Numbered from the stretch's first letter, positions 1 to 10,422 are shown. The stretch: 64,000 bases of DNA from Schistocerca nitens (GCF_023898315.1 NC_064618.1:248991076-249055075); one strand, 5' to 3'. Made by a program: numbers and translations. Notes: generated by a model from the sequence alone, not told the origin.

Positions 1-122
1 AGGTGTTGCTCTTGGCACGGCACGGTCCAATTCCATGCGCCGTTCTCTGACGTTTCCTCACCACCTTCTTTGCTCTTGTGTTCCGCATCTTCTTTCTGGC
101 GCATGTTGTTATGCCAGAACAT
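1..122 (-). mobile_element. Jockey-type LINE fragment at window edge
   Basis: This segment is clearly similar to 7466-7588, which lies just upstream of the reverse transcriptase frame of the Jockey-type LINE at 5305-7588. Shared blocks include 'ggcacggtccaatt' and 'tttcctcaccaccttct'. The element reads on the minus strand, so this is the upstream end of a copy that continues off the left edge. Similarity stops just after 'gccagaaca', the same point at which it stops in the other copy. Confidence 0.6.
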
Positions 123-579
123 TCCTCCTCTCCTCCCCCCCTCCCCCCCCCAAAGCGACGGACTGTCACCATGTATGGGGGATAAGGGGGCCTGTGCGTG
201 CCTCGACAGCCCAAAAGCTGTGGCAGCAGGGAACATCAAGTTTCCGGCCGTACCCCGCCATCCGACCTGTGCTCTGGTGGAAATATTCTCCAGAAAACGA
301 CCAGAAGGGTATGCGTGCACCTTCTGCTACCATGGACCAGACGAATAAGGCGCAAACTGCTGTTATGTGGGTGGGTCCTGCTCCTTTGGTAGGACGAGAG
401 GAGGCGGAGGAGGTGAAGGCTCCGTCTCCATGGGGTCATCCTGCAGTGTCATGATGACACCGCCTAGTGGCTGCTGTGGCTACACTGTCTTCTGGACCCG
501 TGAATTTGGGGGAAGAGAGACTGAAAGATCATCGTTTACGTGACAGAGGCGAAGTTGATTTTGATGGTGCCACTGCAAG
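123..579 (-). other. gypsy 3' region, C/G-rich spacer
   Basis: This stretch lies downstream (minus strand) of the integrase. It holds a C-run near 130-152 and a short minus-strand frame (236-439) rich in Arg, Ser and Leu, which could be the integrase tail. I see no clear LTR, polypurine tract or other gene. Confidence 0.35.
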
Positions 580-1660
580 TCATCTGGGCTTGAAACAAGA
601 TACAAGCAAGCGCCAAATCGACAGACGATCTCCTAGCACCCACCGTCTGCTGCCGCTAAAAACCATGTAAAAGACAATATCATGTGGCTTGAAGGGAAAC
701 TTGCAGGCTTCCTGTGTCGCCAGATGCTGAGGAGGATGGAGCAGGTGGAGCAGTGTGCGATGGCGGCGGCCATGAAGCAATTCCGCCAACGATGGTCCAT
801 CTCGTGGGTGCGAACGATACGAGGCGAGAAACAGTTGCCATGCTTGGTTCCTGGTGTGTGCGGAGTGAAGTTTGGCCATCTGCTGCTTGAATGTTCTCAC
901 AAAACCTTCCGCTTCACCGTTTGACTGTGGATGGAACGGTGCCCTAGTTAGATACTGTATGCCATTGCACTCACAGAATGTTTTAAATTCATGTGACGCG
1001 AACAGAGGGCCGATGTCTGACACTATTACTTCAGGTAAGCCTTCTAGGCAAAAAATCGATGACAACTTCTGAATTGTGCTACGTGGTGCTGTCGAGTTCC
1101 TTGACACAGCAAAAGGAAACTTGCTATACGAGTCAACCACAATGAACCAAAGGGTGTTCTAAAAAGGTCCCACTAAGTCTATGGGCATACGTTACCATGG
1201 CGATTGTGACTTGGGCAAAGCAGAGAATTTTTGTGGCGAAGCAGACTGATTTCCCACATATTCTGTGACGTCATCTGTTCTATGTGGGCGTCCATACTCT
1301 GCCAAGTAGTGTGGACGAGCTAACTTTTGTACGAACAATCCTCCAGTGTCCTTGAAGTAACTGCGACACTTCTTTTTGCAAAGCTTTAGGGATCAACACA
1401 TGTGACTGTCCATTATCATTTTGAACAAGAATCACACCTTTCTGTAAAGCGAGGCTATGCCAATGTGCAAAGTATCAGCGCACTACAGAGTTATTTATGT
1501 TATTCACTGACTGAGGCCAAGATGTGTGAATATAGTTGAGCCAAATATTCAAATCTGGATCAGCGTTCGTGGCCTTGCAATTTTCTTATAGTTTAGCTTG
1601 GACTGAAGCAATTCAGAATCATGATCATCGATGTGACAACAAGATGCAGCAGAAGCGTCA
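580..1660 (-). pseudogene. gypsy integrase, decayed
   Basis: The minus-strand frame at 580-1140 encodes 186 residues of a retroviral-type integrase core. The catalytic pattern is visible: D in VVDSYSKF (the first residues lie just beyond the Met), D in IVSDIGPLF, and E in QSNGEAEGF, with 35 residues between the second D and the last E (DD35E). The usual SDNGP motif has N changed to I. The upstream linker and zinc-binding part (about 1141-1660) is readable only in pieces across frameshifts. An RTE fragment interrupts it at 1663. Integrase would join element cDNA to chromosomal DNA; here it is a relic. The family assignment is firm and the exact ends are not. Confidence 0.85.
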
Positions 1661-1662
1661 AT

Positions 1663-2342
1663 GTCTGTTGTTGTTGTGGTGGTGGTCTTCAGTCCTAAGA
1701 CTGGTTTGATGCAGCTCTCCATGCTACTCTATCCTGTGCAAGTCTCTTCATCTCCCAATATCTACTGCAACCTACATCCTTCTGAATCTGCTTAGTGTAT
1801 TCGTCTCTTGGTTTCCCCCTACGATTTTTTCCCTCCACAGTGCCCTCCAATACTAAACTGGTGATCCCTTGATGCCTCAGAACATGTCCTACCAACCGAT
1901 CCCTTCTTCTAGCCAAGCTGTGCCACAAACTTCTCTTCTCCCCAATCCTATTCAACACTTCCTCATTAGTTATGTGATCTACCCATCTAATCTTCAGCAT
2001 TCTTCTGTAGCACCACATTTCGAAAGATTCTATTCTCTTCTTGTCCAAAATATTTATCGTCCATGTTTCACTTCCATACATGGCTACACTCCATACGAAT
2101 ACTTTCAGAAACGACTTCCTGACATTTAAATCTATACTCGATGTTAACAAATTTCTCTTCTTCAGAAATGCTTTCCTTGCCATTGCCAGTCTACATTTTA
2201 TATCCTCTCTACTTCGACCATCATCAGTTATTTTGCTCCCCAAATAGCAAAACTCCTTTACTACTTTAAGTGACTCATTTCCTAATCTAGTTCCCTCAGC
2301 ATCACCCGACTTAATTCGACTACATTCCATTATCCTCGTTTC
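1663..2342 (-). mobile_element. RTE-clade LINE, 3' fragment
   Basis: A 211-codon minus-strand frame (1695-2330) encodes the region after the RT palm typical of insect RTE elements: VKEFCYLGSKITDDGRS, then AMYGSETWTI, then FEMWCYRRMLKIRWVDHI. The element ends at its 3' side in a (GTT/GGT)n microsatellite at 1664-1690, usual for this family. It is 5'-truncated and inserted in the gypsy integrase linker. The frame is open across this fragment, so it is less decayed than its host. No clean target duplication is visible. Confidence 0.85.
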
Positions 2343-3346
2343 AGGGCCAATCGAAAGACGTGAAAGGGCGTGTGCACTACCATGTTAAGCTATCGGACGA
2401 TACACGATCTCGTACTGGTTTTGAGACAACGATAAAGCCCATCTTTGGAATTTTTGTGCATTTCGTACAGGAACCGATTTCGTTGGGTGAAACAAGGACT
2501 GCAGAGGCTTGTGATCCGTTACTAAGTAGAATTTTCCGACATACAAATAGTGGTGAAATTTGGTGACACCATACACAACAGCCAATGCCTCTTTTTCAAT
2601 TTGTGAATAGTTATACTAATCTTTGGACAACACTTTTTATGCGAAAGCAGTAGGTCTGTCTTTACCACCAATTCTGTGCGAAAGGAATCGGCAAATCTCG
2701 TATGGTTAACAAATGCGACTGCAGAGGATGTACACCTCGACTGTTTATGACATGACCAAGATACTGCAACTCAGGTTTAAAAAATCGCACTAGTCCAGTC
2801 TGCACTTTAGTCCTGCATTAGATAACACACGAAACAAAGCACACAAATTTGTAATATGTTCTTCAGCTGTACGATCTGATACGACAATATCGTCCAAATA
2901 GTTCGAACAGTTTGGCTGTTCCAAATAACGTTGGAAAATGGTGGGTGTGAAAGCACTGCCAAAAGGCAAACGCAAATATTTACACAACCCCAAATGAGTA
3001 TTTACTACACACACTTTGAGACTCTGCATCGAGCGGTATTTGAAGATATGCGTCGCGCAAATCAGTTTTTGAAAAGTAGCGTCCAGCGCCTAATTTGTCC
3101 ATAAGATTCTCTGGGAGTGGCAATGGATAAATGTAAATTACTGTTTGTGGGTTGACTGTAGACAATGTCAACACAGAGGCGAATGCGATCTGAAGGTTTC
3201 GGGAGCAAAACCAGTGGACTTGCCCATTGACTAGCTGATACGGGCGCAATAACTCCATTATCTTGCAACTCCGTAAGTTCAGCCGCGACTTTGTCCCATA
3301 ATGCAATGGGAAAGAGTTCTGGCCCGGCAAAATTTCGGCTGAACAT
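2343..3346 (-). pseudogene. gypsy reverse transcriptase and RNase H, decayed
   Basis: The frame at 2385-2585 carries the RNase H / tether stretch FYLVTDHKPLQSLFHP. The frame at 2790-3029 carries the RT active site YLDDIVV followed by FRVLSNAGLKC. The frames at 2980-3346 carry the fingers region (VIAPVSASQWASPLVLLPKP, then FSKTDLRDAYLQIPLD). Together they span a gypsy RT-RNase H in the expected order but broken by at least three frameshifts. The polymerase aspartates (D in KTDL, DD in YLDD) are still readable. It lies between the protease (upstream, higher coordinates) and the RTE insertion. No function is expected. Confidence 0.85.
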
Positions 3347-3843
3347 TGTCCTTCAGGTTAATATGTGCAACAAAATTGTTAGCTTTGCCTAAACTTTCAT
3401 AAAAGAGTTCTGGGAATTCTTTTAGAAAGCTAGCTACACTGTCTCTTGCATTTAATGCAGACACTGACAGCATACTGTCCTGAATGTTAAAGCTAAACAA
3501 GTCAAAAGAATCAAGACAATATGTTCTCACAATTGCGTGATTGTAGCACTGTAAAAGTCGCTGTTCGCGTATGCGAGTGATACATGGCAGGGAAAGTACA
3601 TTTTCTGAGAACAGGAATGTCTTGTCCATTATAAGGTGTCAGATGCGTGCTAGTTTTAGACAGGTGTGGGGAGCCTAACAGTTCATATGTGCGATGATAT
3701 AGCAACATGATAGAGGCACCCGTGTCCAACTGCAATTTCACACGTGTCCCACAAATAAGTAAATGAACAAAAAGTTTGTTTGACGCATCACTGACGAAAC
3801 TGCACGCTTGCTAGTTGCAGACGTGGAATATGCTGCATTAATG
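3347..3843 (-). pseudogene. gypsy protease and linker, decayed
   Basis: The minus-strand frame at 3511-3741 begins MKLQLDTGASIMLLYHRTY. The LDTGAS sequence is the retroviral-type aspartic protease active site. The next overlapping frame (3279-3629) carries the linker into RT, including DNVQPKFCRARTL, the usual lead-in to the RT fingers. The protease would mature the Gag-Pol polyprotein. Frames do not join without shifts. A SINE has landed directly upstream at 3844. Confidence 0.8.
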
Positions 3844-4054
3844 GTACAAATGGCTCTGAGCACTATGGGACTTAACTTCTGAGATCATCAGTCCCCTAGA
3901 ACTTAGAACTACTTAAACCTAACTAACCTAAGGACATCACACACACATCCATGCTCGAGGCGGGATTCGAACATGCGACAGTAGCGGTCGCGTGGTTCCA
4001 GACTGTAGCGCCTAGAACCGCTCGGCCACCCCGACCGACTATGCTGCATTAATG
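3829..4054 (-). mobile_element. tRNA-derived SINE with 15-bp target duplication
   Basis: The SINE body is 3844-4039, minus strand. Its 5' head (high coordinates) has an A-box-like 'gtggccgagcggttctagg' and a B-box-like 'gttcgaatccc' (one base off consensus). Its body contains the 'ttaggttagttaggttt' stretch and it ends at 'gctcagagccatttg'. It is flanked by a perfect 15-bp duplication, tatgctgcattaatg, at 3829-3843 and 4040-4054. It is transcribed by RNA polymerase III and mobilised by a LINE in trans. The perfect duplication means the insertion is younger than the decay of the surrounding gypsy gag. Confidence 0.9.
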
Positions 4055-4711
4055 ACATGGGCGTTATGACGAGATTTTTGTGAGTAGGCCGAATTCTTGT
4101 CTTTGTTCTGTTGCAAACATTGGGATTGCACATGTCCTTTCCTACCACAAGCATAACACTGAGCTTGTTGGATGGGCAGTCTTGGCGTTTGTGCCACGTA
4201 TAACAGCGAGGGCAAGACTTAATTCTGTTCGCCTGTGTAGCCGCCTGTTTTGCGAGCTGCTTAGGCGGCGTGGACAGGTGTTTTCTCGGCGTGGCTAGCG
4301 CACGCTGTCGGTGCGGAATGGGGCGATCACAACTAAGGGACTCCACCCGACAAATAGCTGAATGCTCAAATGTTGATCCAATGTTTGCACGACCTGCTGA
4401 AATGATGGATCAACTTCCAAAATTTGTTCTCTGATTTTTAAGTCAGGCACATTGTACACAATCACATCACGCAACATATTATCTGAACCGTTGACAATAG
4501 AGAGGGGGAATTTCACAGTACCTCGTATGTTGTGGGTGATGACATGCGCCTCAAACTGTGAGAGCCACTTGTGACATTCCTCTTCCTGTTCACAAAACTG
4601 TTGAAAATGTGGTATAGCAGCTGTAGTAGGCGATGCTTGTTCCGTACGGCGCTCAGCGTTGGCGAGTAACTGCTGCACCGTGCTTAGCAGGGTAGATATC
4701 TGTGGCATCAA
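4055..4711 (-). pseudogene. gypsy gag, decayed
   Basis: The minus-strand frame at 4295-4711 gives 138 residues of a Gag capsid-like region (FEQEEECHKWLSQFEAH-type sequence, then VPDLKIREQILEVDPSFQQV). The overlapping frame at 3909-4346 carries a zinc-knuckle-like CPRCYTWHKRQDC (CX2CX3HX4C) and a partial second knuckle. A frameshift separates the two. Gag would form the particle and bind genomic RNA. The SINE at 3844-4039 removes continuity with the protease. Assignment rests on position and these motifs. Confidence 0.7.
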
Positions 4712-4938
4712 ACTGAAACATCTGCATTAGCTGTGTTGTACCTGCGGCTGCGGCGCTTGAGCAGGGGGCGGGACAGAGTTGGTGAGCATGTTGGAAGACA
4801 CAAATGCAAAAATAGACAAAAATTAGGACGAAAGCGAAGAAATGGTCTGCAATGCTCACCTGGAAACACTGATTAGCAACAACGATAAGAAAACAGTATG
4901 CGCCCCTGCAAAGTAAAGACAAGAGAGAAGTAAGATGC

Positions 4939-4942
<4 letters not shown>

Positions 4943-4969
<27 letters not shown>
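4943..4969. repeat. 27-bp poly-A tract
   Basis: An uninterrupted run of 27 A on the plus strand within the gypsy leader. It could be slippage of a shorter tract or the tail of a lost retroposon; no SINE body is recognisable next to it. Confidence 0.9.
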
Positions 4970-5034
4970 GTTCATGGCTATCGGTACGTAGGTCCGTTTG
5001 TAGACTCGTCACCAGTTGTGGGGCCTTGTCCACT

Positions 5035-5304
5035 AGTCACTAATAGGGCGCCTAAGGGATGCACCGTTCTCGGAATGCTATACAACAATTCAACCAAATA
5101 ACATCAGTAGTTATATTTCTAGAAAGCAAATTGACTATACTTAATTGTGATTACAGCAAATGTCGCTAGCGAGAGGCGACATGAAAACAGTAAAGTTCTT
5201 GCTATGCATGAAGTCCAAGTAAGCACTTGATATGGATCACGACAATCTGATAACGTAGCACAAATGTCCGTCGTAGACTGGGGCGATCTGAGCAGCCAAG
5301 GCTA
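5035..5304 (-). other. probable gypsy 5' LTR / leader, truncated
   Basis: On the minus strand this stretch lies upstream of gag and contains 'ggcgcccta' near 5047-5055, which resembles the start of a lysine-tRNA primer-binding site. The LTR would be to its right and is cut by the LINE at 5305. No second LTR is available for comparison, so this is positional inference. Confidence 0.4.
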
Positions 5305-7588
5305 TTTTTTTTTCTTTATTGTGATTTCATTCCCCTACCCCATATGGGCAGGGGAGGGCTGTCAGCGCCACAATCCGCCGCTCTTCAGCCGAGTGACATG
5401 ACAACTAAAACAAGAATAAAGTGTAACATATATAAGGCGATAAGAAACGGGGAACATAAGACAGAGTAAAGGGAGATAATGGAGGTAAAAATACACTGAC
5501 AGGAAGACGTACATGGGGGGACAGTTAAAAAAGTCACCACAAAGTTAAAAAACACAGTTGGCTATTCTTAAAACACAAAGAAGACACTGAATGCACATGC
5601 ACAAGTTACAAGTCAGTCACAGTATGAAAACACTCCAGAACAACACACTTAAAACCCACTTGGAGCACACACAGTGAAGTATAAAACTGCCAGAGGGACC
5701 TGCTGAGGGAGAGGTTGGAGAGGATGGAAAAGGAGGGGAGAGCAAGAGGCAACAGGGGAGGTGGCGGGATGAAGAGAGTAGGGGCATCAGCAGGTACACA
5801 AAGAGGCAGGAGACTGGTGGGGCAGGAGATGAAGAGGGAAGACAAGGAAGGAGGGAGTGCAGAGACACTGAAAGGGAGCACAAGAGAGGGGGGATTAGGA
5901 GGGGAAAGGCGCTCAGGAGAAGGGAGGGGGAGGAAAGGGAGCCCTGAGGAGGAGGGAGGAAGATGGGGTTAGAGTTGGTAGGAAGGGTAGATGTCAGGGC
6001 GAAGCTCATCATCCCGGGGAGGGGCGGAAATCCAAGCTATTCTGGCATAACAGAGGATGGGGTGGACCAAGGATTTGTAGGTGTGAAGGATGGTGGAAGG
6101 ATGCAGACCCCACGCCTGGCTGGACAGGAGTTTCAGGAGGCGGAGTCTGTTGTGAGCTATGTTTTGGATGGTAAGGAGATGGGGAGTCCAGGTGAGGTGG
6201 CGGTCGAGGGTGTGGCCAAGGTATTTGAGGGTAGGAGTGAGGTGGATAGGACAGCCATAAATGGTGAGGTAGAAATCATGGAGGCAGAAGGAGAGGATGG
6301 TGCGGCCTATGATGATCGCCTGGGTCATGGAGGGGTTGATATGGAGGAACCACTGGTTGCACAAAACGGTGAATTGGTCAAGGTGGGTTTGGAGGGTACG
6401 TTGAGACCGTTGAAGGGTAGGATAAAGGGCTAGGAAGGCGGTGTCATCAGCAAACTGGAGAAGGTGAACAGGTGGGGGAGGTTTGGGCATATCAGCAGTG
6501 TACAGGAGATAGAGAAGAGGGGAAAGGACAGAGCCTTGGGGCACGCCGGCAGTACGTGAGTTGGAATTGTGCATAGTCACATAAGAGGGACGATGGGAGA
6601 GGAAGGAAGCAAAGAGACGGACGAACTTGATGGGGAAAGCATAGGTCTGTAGTTTGAAGAGGAGCCCGGGATGCCAGACATGGTCATAGGCGTTCTGGAG
6701 ATCAAGGGAAACAAGAATAGTGGAGCGATGGGAGTTAATTTGGAGGGAAAGAAGATTGGTAAGGTTAAGGAGCTGGTCGTCAGCGGAGAAGGAAGGCTGG
6801 AAGCCGCATTGTGTAAGGGGAAGGAGGTGGTGCTGGTTAAGGTGGCAGTGAATATGGTGAGAGAGGATGGCCTCGAAGATCTTACTGAAAACGGAGGTGA
6901 GGCAGATGGGACTATAGGAAGAGGTATCAGAGGGGGGTTTGTTAGGTTTAGGGAACAGCAGAACACGGTGAGTCTTCCACAGGTCGGGGTAAAATCCAGT
7001 GGAGAGGAGGACATTGTACAGGGTAGCAAGGACAGACAGGAAGGTTATGGGGGATTCCTTGATGTGGCGGTAGGTGACGCCATCATGACCAGGGGCAGTG
7101 TTGTGTTTGGAGCAGAGGACGAGTGTGATGTCTTGTGCGGTGATGGGAGTGTTGATGTCTGAGAGGGGTAACCGATCCAAGTACTGGAAGCTAGGGGTGA
7201 GTGGGGGGACAGAGGAGTCAGTGTGGTCAAGGACGGTGGGGAAGAGGGAGTAATCAAAATGGAGATCGTCAGGAATGGAGAAGACCGCAGAGAGGTGGGA
7301 AGCAAAATGGTTGGCCTTACTGAGGTTGTCAGTAAAGAGTCGATCGTTATGGAGAATTGGGTAATGCGGAGTGGGATTGCTACCAGTAAGGCGGTGAAAG
7401 GCTGACCAGTACCTGGAGGAGTTGACGCCAAGGCTAGCAGGAGCGGCGTTTATATTCACTTCTTCCAGGTGTCGCTCCTGGCGCGGCACGGTCCAATTGC
7501 GCACACCATTTGCCGATGTTTCCTCACCACCTTCTCTGCACTAGCGTCCGGCATCTTCGTTCTGGCGCTTGTGGTTACGCCAGAACAC
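5305..7588 (-). mobile_element. Jockey-type LINE, 5'-truncated
   Basis: A non-LTR retrotransposon on the minus strand. Its 3' end is the A-rich tail complementary to 5305-5318, preceded by a C/G-rich 3' region (5320-5960) and an RT frame (5969-7504). Upstream, 7505-7588 continues the ORF2 linker in other frames. The 5' limit coincides with the end of similarity to 1-122. A second, more diverged copy with a similar 3' end lies at 25801-26869. No clear target duplication is seen. Confidence 0.85.
5969..7504 (-). CDS. LINE reverse transcriptase, partial ORF2 (511 codons)
   Basis: The frame encodes a Jockey-type RT. Visible motifs in order: the KHNTAPGHDGVTYRHIK lead-in, LLFPKPNK, LVSLDLQNAYDHVWH (first catalytic Asp), GVPQGSVLSPLLYLLYTADM, and LLQFADDTAFL (FADD active site), followed by the thumb region LKYLGHTLDRHLTW. 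The enzyme would prime cDNA synthesis on nicked chromosomal DNA. The Met at 7504 is internal to ORF2, not a true start; the endonuclease half is missing, so this copy cannot transpose alone. The frame is open for 511 codons, which indicates much less decay than in the neighbouring gypsy. I recognise the clade but not a named family. Confidence 0.85.
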   Translation of the reverse strand: MRNWTVPRQERHLEEVNINAAPASLGVNSSRYWSAFHRLTGSNPTPHYPILHNDRLFTDNLSKANHFASHLSAVFSIPDDLHFDYSLFPTVLDHTDSSVPPLTPSFQYLDRLPLSDINTPITAQDITLVLCSKHNTAPGHDGVTYRHIKESPITFLSVLATLYNVLLSTGFYPDLWKTHRVLLFPKPNKPPSDTSSYSPICLTSVFSKIFEAILSHHIHCHLNQHHLLPLTQCGFQPSFSADDQLLNLTNLLSLQINSHRSTILVSLDLQNAYDHVWHPGLLFKLQTYAFPIKFVRLFASFLSHRPSYVTMHNSNSRTAGVPQGSVLSPLLYLLYTADMPKPPPPVHLLQFADDTAFLALYPTLQRSQRTLQTHLDQFTVLCNQWFLHINPSMTQAIIIGRTILSFCLHDFYLTIYGCPIHLTPTLKYLGHTLDRHLTWTPHLLTIQNIAHNRLRLLKLLSSQAWGLHPSTILHTYKSLVHPILCYARIAWISAPPRDDELRPDIYPSYQL

Positions 7589-9052
7589 AAATAATTCATT
7601 TGACACCTCCAGTCAATGCCGAAATACAGGTGGCAGACTGCTCCATAATCGTCCATTTCGATAGCCTGAAATGCTATTACGGGCAGCCCACACTATTCCT
7701 ATCTATTTTATCTGCAGAACCACCATGAGCCAAGCTAAATTCTGCAAAGGCTGTGCACAAGCTAAAGAATCTTCCATTCCTGGAGCAGTCTAGATATACT
7801 TTGCATTCCAGGAACCCTTGGGCCTTGGAACTGTGAGATTAAGAAAATTTCATTTGCCTTTCATTCCCTTAACTACCAATATTTTCCTGACAGAAAAGCC
7901 AAACAAATCCTCCTGGGACTTGCAACTAGCAGGATGTTGTTGGTGTCCACAGACTATCCCAGATGACCACAATCCACAATGGGTTTTCAATTTTTGCTCC
8001 CGTTGTGGTCTGTCCTAACGTCTGTTATCTTTCCTGGTACTGTGCCAACACAGGAACCAAATTTGAAAAGGTAATCTCCTTAAATTGTTTCATTGTGGGT
8101 GGTTCTCACGCTGGGTTTTGACGACTTGGCTCCTCTGCATCCTTTTGTGACACTATCAAATGTCTTCATTTGCTCTGCCTTGCTACGCTGTTTGCTTTTA
8201 TGTTGCTAAGACCACATTTTTGCTCCTCTCCTCCTCAGGACACTACTGTCACATGTCTTGTTTCGCCCTGTTTGCTGCGTTCACTCGCCTGTAACACATT
8301 ATTTGTCTGCCAAGATGTTCCATGTGGACACCTGCAGCTGGTGTGTCCTTTTGCTGCAATTACTGTGGTGGCGATAACAGAGATTTCTGTCTACATTTAC
8401 AATAATCTCAGTAGCTTGGCTCCTTTGTGTGTATCCTATGAGTAAATGTTCAGAGTAATTATATAGTTTCAGCTTGAAGTTACACAATATTTCCATGCAG
8501 ACCATTAATATTTACGACCCATTAGAAATTATTGCCATGATATGACACTATCTTAACATGTTGTGGTAACTAAGATCTGATTGTAACGATAGACGAGTTT
8601 TCAACGTCTCTTTATCAAATAAAACTTGGCAGCTTCATTGACTGACATGCAGGAATGTGTCAACTCAAGGTTTCTGTAGCAGCAAACCACCTTAATATAA
8701 ATTCCGTTCAGACATGGTATAAAGATATCTAGCTACTTAACCTCACCTAGACCTTTGTGTTACCCGCTCCCTCCTACTTGTGCAATTGCTGCAGCAAGTG
8801 TTGGCATTGTTGACTAGAGGAGATGTGGGGAGGTAGAATGCCTAATTCAGATTTAATATACTTGTTTTGTATTATAGTGAAACAGAACTTCATTATAGGC
8901 CATAGGGACAATTCCTGTTCTGCGCCAGTAGTGCAATACGTTACTACTCCCTCCAGTTTCGTTACTCTTATCAAGGGTAACAGTGGAAAGCCCTCGACAT
9001 TGATAACTAAGTGAGGTAGGTAGAATTTCTACACATCATATTATCACAAAAT
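7589..9052. other. no gene recognised
   Basis: Mixed-composition sequence without a recognisable TE domain, tRNA or long conserved frame. A plus-strand frame at 8823-9014 and a minus-strand frame at 8774-8974 overlap and both have splice-like borders; neither convinces. Confidence 0.5.
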
Positions 9053-9054
9053 AC

Positions 9055-10229
9055 ACTGAGGGGACAAAACTCACGGCATACCTCCTAACATTGTGTCGGA
9101 CATCCTTTTGCCCAGCCTAGTGCATAGATTCAACGACTTGTTGGAAGTTCCCTGCAGAAATATTGAGCCACATTCCCTCTCTACAGCTGTCCATAGATGC
9201 GAAAGTGTTGCCAGATTTTGAGCATGAACTGACCTGTCGATTATGTCCCATAAATGTTTGATGGGATTCGTGTAGTGTGATCTGTATGGCCAAATCATTC
9301 GCTCGAATTGTCCAGAATGTTTTTCAAATCATTCCCAAACAACCATGGCCCGGTGAAATGGCGCACTGTCATCCATGAAAATTCCATCGCTGTTTGGAAA
9401 CATGAGGTCTATGAATGGCTGCAAATAATCTCCAAGTAGCCGAGCATAAACCATTTCCAGTCAATGAACAGTTCAGTTGGACCAGAGAACCCGGTCCATT
9501 CTACGTAAACTCAGTCCACTCCATTATGGAGCCACCACTGCTTGCACAGTGCCTTGTTGATAACTTGGGTCCAGAGCTTCATGGGGTCTGCACCACACTC
9601 GAACTCTACCATCTGGTCTTACCAACTGAAATCGAGACTCATCTGACCAGGCTACGGTTTTCCAGTCACCTATGGTCATGAGCACAGGAGATGCGCTGTA
9701 GGCGATGTCATGCTCGTAGCAAAGGCACTCGTCTTGTTCGTCTGCTGCCATAGTCCATAAACACCATATTTCGCCGCACTGTCCTAACGAATACGTTAGT
9801 CATACGTCCCACATTGATTTCTGTGGCTATTTCACACAGTGTTGCTTGTCTGTTAGCACTGACATCTCTACGCAAAAGATGCTGCCCTCGGTCGTTAACT
9901 GAAGGCTGTCGGCCACAGTGGTGAGAGGTAATGCCTGAAATGTGGTATTCTTGGCACGCTCTGGACACTGTGGATCTCGGAATATTGAATTGTTTAACAA
10001 TTTCCGAAATGGAATGACCCTTGCGTCTAGCTCTAATTACCATTCTGCGTTCAGAGTCTGTTAATTCCTGTTGTGTGCACACAACAACGTCGGAAACCTT
10101 TTCACATGCATCACCTGCGAACAAATGACAGCTCCGCCAATGCACTGCCCTTTTATACCTTGTGCACATGATACTATTGCCACCTGTATATGTGCATATT
10201 GCTGTCCCGTGACTTTTGTCACCTCAGTG
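9055..10229 (-). mobile_element. Tc1-like DNA transposon, decayed
   Basis: Terminal inverted repeats are visible: 'cactgaggggacaaaactca' at 9055 against the complement of the right end at 10207-10229, differing at two positions, flanked by TA on both sides. Between them lies a minus-strand transposase broken into at least three frames. Tc1 elements move by cut and paste into TA. Confidence 0.9.
9071..10169 (-). pseudogene. Tc1 transposase, inactive
   Basis: The frame at 9708-10169 carries the N-terminal paired-like DNA-binding region (QELTDSERRMVIRARRKG, then FNIPRSTVSRACQEY). The frame at 9524-9751 carries VAWSDESRFQL with the first catalytic Asp. The frame at 9071-9298 carries the end of the catalytic core as TNPIKHLWDIID. 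In Tc1 the last motif is normally NPIEHLW, so the catalytic Glu of DD34E is replaced by Lys. Frameshifts also separate the parts. The element is dead but could be moved by a related transposase because its ends remain. Confidence 0.88.
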
Positions 10230-10271
10230 TATATCATATACCCAACATGCTCCCTCACATAAACAACTTAC

Positions 10272-10422
10272 CTCACCTTCAATATGAGTATTGAAACTGG
10301 AGGGTACCCGTTCCTTCCCCTGCTGCATCTCATCAGTAGCTGGTATTTCTCCAATAGGTTCATGTTCTATCCTGGCTCGTTCATTGTTGTCCTTAGAATT
10401 TTTGTGGTGATATAAACACTTA
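10272..10422 (-). other. candidate host exon (151 nt)
   Basis: On the minus strand this stretch is open, strongly polar, and reads like a linker (for example KNSKDNNERARIEHEPIGE). It ends at a consensus donor, GAG followed by GTAAGTT (intron from 10271 downward). Its upstream border can be a pyrimidine-rich acceptor ending in AG at 10423-10424. It lies outside the adjacent Tc1 element and fold-back repeat. I do not recognise the protein. It could be chance, or a piece of an unclassified repeat. Confidence 0.3.

Larger units (their letters stand above)
123..5304 (-). mobile_element. Ty3/gypsy LTR retrotransposon, decayed
   Basis: A Metaviridae-type element reads right to left in the order gag (about 4711 to 4055), protease, reverse transcriptase, RNase H and integrase (to about 580). 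All frames carry stops or shifts. It is interrupted by an RTE fragment (1663-2342) and a SINE (3844-4039). No envelope frame is visible. The 5' LTR or leader probably lies at 5035-5304, cut by the Jockey-type LINE. No 3' LTR was found at the left; it may be lost or outside the window. Gypsy elements copy through RNA and integrate with a DDE integrase; this copy could not make its own proteins. Confidence 0.85.

Noticed and set aside
35..454. 139-codon plus-strand frame at the left edge
   Set aside because: It is antisense to LINE and gypsy sequence and contains Pro runs coded by the C tract; no domain or start context.
123..5304. Endogenous retrovirus with an envelope gene
   Set aside because: Gag, protease, RT and integrase are present, but there is no envelope frame; it is an LTR retrotransposon relic.
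5715..7162. Several plus-strand frames of 80-160 codons rich in Gly, Glu and Arg
   Set aside because: All are the opposite strand of the Jockey-type ORF2 and its C/T-rich 3' region.
8774..9014. Overlapping plus and minus frames with splice-like borders
   Set aside because: Both strands look equally plausible, so the signal is probably chance; the plus frame also meets a stop before its donor.
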